The notes beneath the pieces are model-generated. The model saw only the letters and a program-made list of their open reading frames with translations. It had not been told where the DNA came from and made no database searches. DNA of 64,000 nt, taken from Omphiscola glabra. Taxonomy: Eukaryota; Mollusca; Gastropoda; Lymnaeidae. Shown piece by piece: positions 56,881 to 64,000 of the stretch. Both the position numbers and the translations under genes were made by a program. The stretch spans positions 26,165,010 to 26,229,009 of the forward strand of contig OZ024796.1 in the NCBI GenBank assembly GCA_964017045.1, in the 5' to 3' direction. Position 1 is the first letter of the stretch. Each line of letters starts with the position of its first letter.

Positions 56881-59059
56881 TCGCCATTCACAAGGCGGTC
56901 CGTGACGGTTATTTATGGTCAAAGCACTTCTAAGGTCTATCTAAATCTACGTCTTTAACGTTTATGTAAACACTCTTTCTCGGGAAACGTTTTACACGCA
57001 GTTCTTTAAAACAATACTTCAAATCTTGAATTGAACACATGTACGGACCGCGCCATGTTATAGTTACGTTACACGGATATACGCGACGGTGTCCACAGTA
57101 CCAGACCTGTTTACTCTTACGATTTTGGCGTACAATGTACGATTTTGAGGTGTATACATTATATTTATTTTGTATGTTTATTTTTAGTATTAAGATAATG
57201 TATTGAACGATTTTGTGATGAGCTTGTACGATTTTAAGAGTTTGAGGGTAAACAGGTCTGCAGTACATCCGAACTCCACTTCGAAATTATAAATAAAATT
57301 GTTTTGGAACATGGTAAATAGTGGATCTGCAAACCCTACCAAGGGTCAAAGGTTTCCCGCAAAACTAAAATGTGTACTCAATTGTTTTAGACTTTTAGGA
57401 TTAACGGAACTTTGAGAAATTGTGGATGGAAGTTTTTGGATAAATAGTCAAATAAATAAAATGTGTGTGCAATAAGTGTTGAAAAGGGGCGCTAAAGGGG
57501 GCGCTGGATGGTTCCAATTAGTTATTTGTTTTTCAATATACACAATCATGGGTAAGTTAAATTTTAACAACTTGTATAATATATTGACTAATACAAATTA
57601 AAGTGTATGTTATTTTTTACATCTATTGTCTACCAAACAACCGCCCGAACTTCCCCTCATCAACCCCACACCCACCCGAAAAAAACAAATAAAAAAAATC
57701 CCACTACACTTAGCATCGACCCATGTTTTTATGTCCGTTTGTAACGAAACACGGGGCGCGCCCATTGGTTTGCGTGTGTGAACGCGCGCGCGTTTGCCTG
57801 TAGGTTTTTCATCACCACCATTTTGTGTGATGTCGATTAGAGTTGACAGCTTCAATGAAATACAATTCAGAATTTTAAATTAAAAGTCGCACTTTTTTGT
57901 TCCCTGTTTTGATTTAGGAAAATTGTTTTGATTCTCTCCCCTCCCCCCAATCGCGATGAAACGGTTTTACCAAAGGAGGGCCGGTTAGTCACGTCAGAGT
58001 CGGAGCTGAATACTGGATTCTGAAGTCGAAACATTACATAATCCTCGTAAGTGTGTAATGGTGAAAAAAGTCATTTTTTTTTATTTTTGAATGTTTTCTT
58101 ACATTTAAAAAGAAATCTTTTGTAGGTGTCGCATAATTGAAGTGGTTACTATAGCCTACATGACGTCATTTTCCGGATTTATCCACCCCCCCACACACAC
58201 ACACTTTTTAAAAAAAGATTCTATAGCCCTAATGAAAATACACACTTTTTTAAAATGTCAAATTTAATAAAAATATTTTTTGTCAAACATATTTTTTAAA
58301 CTGTTAAGTTTATTATTTTTTAAATAGCCTTCCCCCCCCCCCCCCCCGGGCGCATGTTGACGCGATTTTTTATCTCCAGCCTTTGTCGGGGTTCTTCATC
58401 AATTTCAAATGCAAACACAAGTTTTTGAAAGGCACGTGCCTAACATAGGGACTCGGCTGATGCTTGACAAAAGGAGTGGGGGGGGGGGGGGGAAAGGGGA
58501 GGCAAAGGGGTATACCGAGTCAGAGGACGTCGGTGGTGGGGTTGTGGAGGTTTGGGGGAGGGGGGCGCTGTCTGATTACGCTTGAGGGCGAGACCGTTTT
58601 TGAAGTACAATAGGGGGAGGGAGATAACCAGTGTTGGCTTTATGGCAGGAATATTGGGTCCGAAACATTAGAGGGGGTCAGGGGCGGGACCGTTGAGGAG
58701 CTGATATGGGGCATCACGCCTCTAGGTGAACGGAGGAGGTGTAGGTCGGGTCCGACTACGTCTGGTATGAGTACACTTTTATGTGTGTGAGTGTGTGTTT
58801 GAGTGTGCGTGCGAGCAAGCGTGTGTGTGCGCGAGAGAGAGTGGGTGGGATGAGATATAGCTTGACAGGTTATGAATCAAAATGTATACCATTTAGAAAT
58901 AAATGTAAAACTGCAACAGTAAACTACCTAGGAAATAATATAAATTACAGCTAAGTATAAATAAATATGGTTTGGAGAAAATGGGATGGGAAAGTTGCTA
59001 AACGGTGTTGTATGTGGCATCATATAAATGATACAAACAGGATGGGCGTACTCTGTTAT
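56881..59059. other. Unique, partly G-rich
   Basis: C18 at 58330-58347, G-runs near 58480, and GT/GTGTGTG tract at 58780-58845. A 112-codon minus frame at 56930-57268 shows no domain. Confidence 0.45.
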
Positions 59060-59565
59060 AGAAAAAGGATCTATTGAACTACATTATAGAAACAGGACCT
59101 AGTGTACTACATTAACGAAATCGGTTCTAGTTTACTAAATTATAGAAACAGGGCCTGGTGTACTTTATTATAGAAACAGGACCTGGTGTACTATATAATA
59201 GAAACAGGAGCTAGTGTACTATATTACAGAAAAAGGACCTAGAGTACTATATTATAGAAACATGACCTAGTGTACTATATTATAGAAACAGGACCTAGCG
59301 TACTATATTATAGAAACAGGACCTAGTGTACTGTATTATAGAAACATGCCCTAGTGTACTATATTATAGAAACAGGACCTAGTGTACTATAGTATACAAA
59401 CCAGATCTAGTGTACTATATTATAGAAACATGACCTAGTGTACTATAGTATACAAACAGGATCTAGTGTACTATATTATAGAAACAGGACCTAGTGTACT
59501 ATAGTATACAAACAGGATCTAGTGTACTATATTATAGAAACAGGACCTAGTGTACTATAGTATAC
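59060..59565. repeat. 28-bp minisatellite, 18 copies
   Basis: Unit ACTATATTATAGAAACAGGA followed by CCTAGTGT. In the right half a variant ACTATAGTATACAAACAGGA alternates with the main type, again forming dimers. Confidence 0.94.
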
Positions 59566-59654
59566 GTCACAGAAAAACGATAATTTGGTCGTTAACAATG
59601 ATATTTTTGCTTCTAATAAAATGTATACACTACCAGAGAAGAAAAAAAGAAGGG

Positions 59655-60312
59655 GTGACATTGACATATCAAGATATGACATCAATGACATCAAGTTGTG
59701 ACATGCTTGACATATCAAAATGTGACATTATTGAGATAACTAGGTGTGGCATCATTGACCTATCAAGGTGTGACATCACGGGCATATGGTGTTACATCAT
59801 TGACATATCAAGGTGTGACATGACTGGCATATGAAGGTGTGGCATCACTGACATATAAAGGTGTGACATCACTGGCATATGAAGGTGTGACATCATTGAC
59901 ATTTCAAAATGTGACATTATTGAGATAACTAGGTGTGGCATCATTGACATATCAAGGTGTAACACCACTGACATATGAAGGTGTGACATCATTGACATTT
60001 CAAAATGTGACATTATTGAGATAACTAGGTGTGGCATCATTGACATATCAAGGTGTAACACCACTGACATATGAAGGTGTGGCATCATTGACATATCAAG
60101 GTGTGACATCACTGGCATATGAAGGTGGGACATCACTGACATATGAAGGTGTGTCATCATTGACATATGAAGGTATGGCATCATTGACATATGAAGGTAT
60201 GGCATCATTGACATAAGGTGTGACATCACTGACATATCAAGGTGGGACATCACTGACATATAAAGGTGTGAAATCCTTGACATATCAAGGTGGGACATCA
60301 TTAGAACACTAA
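59655..60312. repeat. About 24-bp minisatellite, TGACATATGAAGGTGTGACA
   Basis: About 26 copies of TGACATATGAAGGTGTGACA plus TCAT. A longer block with ATTTCAAAATGTGACATTAT and TGAGATAACTAGGTGTGGCA occurs three times (first partial) near 59715, 59900 and 59998, so segments of several units were duplicated together. Confidence 0.93.
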
Positions 60313-60779
60313 GGTAGATAGTATAACTCCTAAATGACATGACGTTAAACTCCCGCCACATTGAAATGTTGGTCTTAAGATTCCTTTGGTCGGAGTCAGC
60401 GTGTGGAAAAGTTACCCCGAACGGGATTTAGACAATAAAAGATTACCAGTGAAGACAAAAAACAAAAAAAAAACAACAACAAATTATGAAATAATTTTAA
60501 AAAAGCAACTAAAAGAGCGTTTAAACACATGAGTGACGTCACACACAGAAAATTGAAGTTTCAACTCCTTACTGCTGTTGTTTTGCTTGTTTTTTCGTTG
60601 GTAAAACATGTTTAGAGATAAAACACATCTATACAAAATATGAAATAATACCATTATGAAAAAAAAGATGGGGTGAGTGTGTCTATTTGGGGAGTTGGGA
60701 GGGGTGGGAAAAAGTGAGAGCTGTCACTGATTCATTTTGACTTGGTGGAAAATGAGGTTTAAAGAAACGAAAACAATAT
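60313..60779. other. Unique intergenic sequence
   Basis: Nothing recognised. Confidence 0.5.
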
Positions 60780-60962
60780 GAAAAAATGAAACCGGAAAGG
60801 GGGGGGGGGGCAGCATGTTCGTGGGAGGGTCAAGCCTGTTGCTAAACTATACGGGTCAAATATGATAGGACCTTGGGGAAGTGGGCAGAAAAGGAGAGTA
60901 GGATATAGAGAGAGAGGGAGAACGAGAGAGAGACAGAGAAAGAGAGAGAGGGAGAGAGAAAA

Positions 60963-60993
<31 letters not shown>

Positions 60994-61040
60994 AAGAGAG
61001 AGAGGGGGAGAGAAAGCGGCCGGGGGGGGGGTAGCGGTCT
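60780..61040. repeat. (GA)n tract flanked by G-runs
   Basis: GAGAGAGAAAGAGAGAG microsatellite at 60908-61015 between two G homopolymer runs (about 60799 and 61022). Confidence 0.9.
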
Positions 61041-63151
61041 GATTTGAATTCGAAACAATATATTGCTGAAGGGGATGACGTGGGCTCTGTGGTTTCTGGA
61101 ATGTTGTAGCAGAAGTTGAAATTGTCAGAACATTTAGCCGAGGAAAGGGTAGGCGTGGGGGTCGTCACAGTTATACTTGTAAACGTAAATCGACTTTTGA
61201 GTGAGTCGCCCATAACATGCTCAGACTTTGGTCATGGCAAATATTAAGTACTACTAGTTACAAGCTAGACGTAGCGGTCTTATGGCACAGGCCTACATTT
61301 TTATTGCATTTCAGATACTCCTCATAAAAATTGGACACAATCCTTATATTTTATCGGGCACATAATTAGTAGCTTAGACAATTTTGCGATCGTCAATAAG
61401 AGTCCTACCACCTCCCCGAAAATTGATTAAATCAAATTCTTTGTTCAGTTTTACTATGACAGAATGTAACTTGCTCACACTGTGGTCCATAGAATCACCA
61501 TGATTCACAGAGCGCAGCTTCCATTTGCCCTGAACGCCCCCGTGCAACACGCTCACACTGTGACCCTAGCAACAGATGGCAGCGGCAGCATGCACTTGTC
61601 TCCACCTTCCTCCAGCCTTCTCTCTTTTAACTCATCAAATCCCCCCCCCCCCCTAAACCTTTCCAAAAATTTAAAAAAATGAATAAAATAAATACATTAG
61701 CCAATCTCTGGAAAACACACACTCAATAACCTTTGTTGGAACCTTTTTAGGTTTTATTTGTTAAGGAATGTCCCCCCTCCCCCCACCCAATGTTTTATTC
61801 CCACATAAAGCTGATTGGTACACATGTCAGTTCAAAGTCGAAGAAGATAATAATAAAAAATAATGAATGTAAAATAACGAACTGGAAACACACATCTTGT
61901 AATATCCTCGTCCATTTTTCGCTTTATACGGTGTAACGTCGGGGAAAAAATAAAATAAACATCATCATCGCTTCTCGGCGTATGCAACTCCAACTCTACC
62001 GCATGACGTAACTGATGACGTAACCGATGACTCATCATCCGTTGAGAATAGGAACCGATTGGAGTATTTTATCACATTCATCAAGAAATTAATTAAATAT
62101 TTATACCAGGTATGTCCAAATTCTGATTTGCACCTCAGTTTGTTTTTTAAAAATCTCTATGTTTAAAAAACAATAATTAAAATTCTTGACGTCCTATATA
62201 AAGTATGAGTGCTTGTACATGACCCACTAGAGCAGTTCTAGTAGGTCGTGGTAACCACGAAGCCTCCAAAATAGAAGTTTTGAAATGGAGAAAGGAGAAA
62301 CAAATTTTTATTGACTTGACCCATCCGCATTGCGTCACAGCGACTCCTCGAGTTGAAAAATGGTCAGGGAGGGGGGAGATCAGAAGCATTATTCAAAATA
62401 ACGATACCCTTCATTAATACACCCACCCCCACCCCATAAACACGAGATTATAGATGACAACATTAAAAATTAAGTACGCGGCCTTTAATGGCGGAGCAAT
62501 GTAGAGACGTCCGGGGGAGGAAGCTGGCCTCCTGTCGGACCAGTCTTTACGGCGCAGCTGTTCTACGTGATTAGGGCACTCGAGAGGGGCACACTGCTCC
62601 AGGTCTTGGAGTTTGAAGGCTCTAAAGCAAAGACACTCTGCAGTACGCAAAAACGACGGCGTCGTCGTTATATAGAGCTATGGGGTAGCGTTTTATCTGA
62701 CGGAGGTGTTATTTACTCCTGGAATAATACTCGGAATTCGGTAATAGATATCAACTGGAAAAAAAACTATTTTGACCAAGAAATAAAAAAAAATAATGAA
62801 ACAACCTTTAAAAACATGAGTTTTTCGTATACATGCTTTCTAAAATGTAATATCGATCTATTGGAAAAGAGAGAAAGGGGGGGGGGGGTGTAAAATTTGA
62901 CAAAACATGCACTTTATAACAATCCCAATTAGTGATCCTTCCGCCACCCCCAGGCTGGCAACAGCATTTTTTTTGCGCCTCTGAACTATATTAATATTCT
63001 AACGTATCGCCCCCTTTAACACCACAGATTTGTTTCACCAACTACAAACTAAAGAAAACATTAAGCCAAAAAAAAACCACTTGCGATATTTTTGTTTTAA
63101 AAATCTCAATTAGCGCAGTTATCTGGAATTTTCCTTGATGATGCCCTACAA
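61041..63151. other. Unique sequence, no gene supported
   Basis: C-rich tracts at 61640 and 61770; short frames (61374-61556 minus, 62414-62650 minus) have varied composition but no recognisable family or flanking splice logic. Confidence 0.45.
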
Positions 63152-63340
63152 AACAGGAAAAACAGATTTTCTGGGTTGGGGATGAAAATTTGATAAAATG
63201 TGTTGTCATCGGAAAGGAGTTTACATGCCAAGTTACAGCTCGATAGCTTGACGGGAAGTGGGTTAATTAGCCGTCCGAAGATTTTGCCTGCCTCCCAGCC
63301 ATCCATGAACAGAAGCGAAGTTAATATACATTACTTTAAA
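63152..63340 (+). mobile_element. Dispersed repeat family, copy 3
   Basis: About 189 bp aligned end to end with the copy at 51030-51213 (CAGCTCGATAGCTTGACGGG; GATTTTGCCTGCC; GAAGCGAAGTTAATATA). Differences are scattered, as expected for an old interspersed repeat. Confidence 0.65.
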
Positions 63341-63874
63341 AAGGGGGAGGGGGAGCCAACCCAGCGAAACGTTTTGAATTATTTTGAACTTTTCCCGGAA
63401 ATTTAATCGGGAGCTCCTTATGTCATCAGCCCCAAAACTCTAAAGCTCATTTGTAATACCCGCAGATGGCATCTGGTCCTTGGATGCATGGTGGTAGCCA
63501 TTTCTCTGTTTTTTTAAACCCCCAGAAACTCATGGAAAAACCCTTGAGTGTCATTAAGAAGGGGAAACAAGTTTGGTTTTTGTTTTGTTATAGAAACACT
63601 AAACGACAAAATACTACATGCAAAAAAAAAATATATATATATATATTTTTTCTTTTTGATCTGGTAACATGTTTTTTCGTTTTAATTTACTAACCTAACA
63701 GTTTTGTCATCCAAGCTACCGGACCATATTTGTCAATGACATCACTAAATCTGCAGGGGACGTCACTCAAACTGCACACCTTGACAGTATCTCGAAACGA
63801 CAACTAAGCTTTCTTTAGCAATTGAATAGCGGCACAAGAAGTTTAGCCACAGTAACATAGGAACAGGTAACATG
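63341..63874. other. Unique intergenic sequence
   Basis: A/T run with (TA)n near 63635; nothing else. Confidence 0.5.
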
Positions 63875-63935
63875 GTCAGGGGCGTGCCCATCACAAAAGC
63901 GGGGTCCATACTGAGACCAGCCCCCCCCCCCCATC
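63875..63935. mobile_element. CAGGGGCGTGCCCAT transposon end with C-run
   Basis: CAGGGGCGTGCCCATC near 63878 followed within about 45 bp by a C-run, the same end architecture as the fragments near 16.8 and 33.8 kb. No partner end is visible before the window stops. Confidence 0.35.
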
Positions 63936-64000
63936 CCAGTTTTGTTCCTAAGTTGCCCTGTGACATCTGGAAGTAATTGCCCTATATAATGAACCATAAG

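Noticed and set aside
56930..57268. 112-codon minus-strand frame
   Set aside because: No recognisable domain, compositionally like surrounding AT-rich DNA, no splice or promoter context.

Overview
The window reads as nuclear DNA of an animal, most likely a heterobranch gastropod such as a pond snail. It is AT-rich. It has no dense operon-like coding, almost every long open frame is a tandem-repeat artefact, and the one convincing host gene is split by canonical GT-AG introns. A 186-bp copy of a SPIN-type hAT transposon (43469-43654) supports a snail origin, because SPIN elements are known from tetrapods, a triatomine bug and the pond snail Lymnaea stagnalis. The species assignment is inference.

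The host gene is on the minus strand at 24845-28656. Four phase-compatible exons (88, 25, 117 and 258 nt) encode the C-terminal 161 residues of a CAAP1-like protein (caspase activity and apoptosis inhibitor 1). The call rests on the terminal motif ELLELEMRARAIKAML. The conserved N-terminal half is not seen and should lie upstream on the minus strand, at higher coordinates or beyond the window. A repeat array with seven AP-1-type heptamers runs into its stop codon.

Roughly a fifth of the window (my hand tally) is minisatellite, in more than 35 unrelated arrays with units of 12 to 123 bp. Some are perfect: 17 x 20 bp at 9001-9340 and 7 x 32 bp near 36713. Some have a homogeneous core and decayed edges: a 20-bp unit at 12940-13880. 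Some have higher-order structure: 27-bp dimers at 29128-30172, 61-bp dimers at 45517-45835, and blocks of about 181 bp built from 18-bp monomers at 47140-47710.

Mobile DNA includes the SPIN copy, a 203-bp hAT MITE with a near-perfect 8-bp target duplication (31723-31925), and several isolated hAT ends lying next to minisatellites. There is a TA-flanked foldback element nested in a larger inverted-repeat element (17194-18545). Other elements are a LINE C-terminal/3' tail (10080-10467), a head-to-tail pair of elements with GC-palindromic subrepeats (37785-40738), a three-copy dispersed family, and a 5'-truncated poly(A)-tailed retrocopy (48343-48625).

Layout: 1-9 kb is minisatellite-rich. 9-19 kb holds more arrays plus LINE, MITE and composite elements. 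19.7-24.5 kb is AT-rich and mostly unique. 24.8-28.7 kb is the CAAP1-like gene, with repeats in its largest intron. 29-43 kb holds large arrays and the duplicated element. 33-35 kb and 43-57 kb contain non-coding, higher-complexity stretches that could be regulatory. 59-60.3 kb holds two more arrays. No rRNA, functional tRNA or CRISPR was found.
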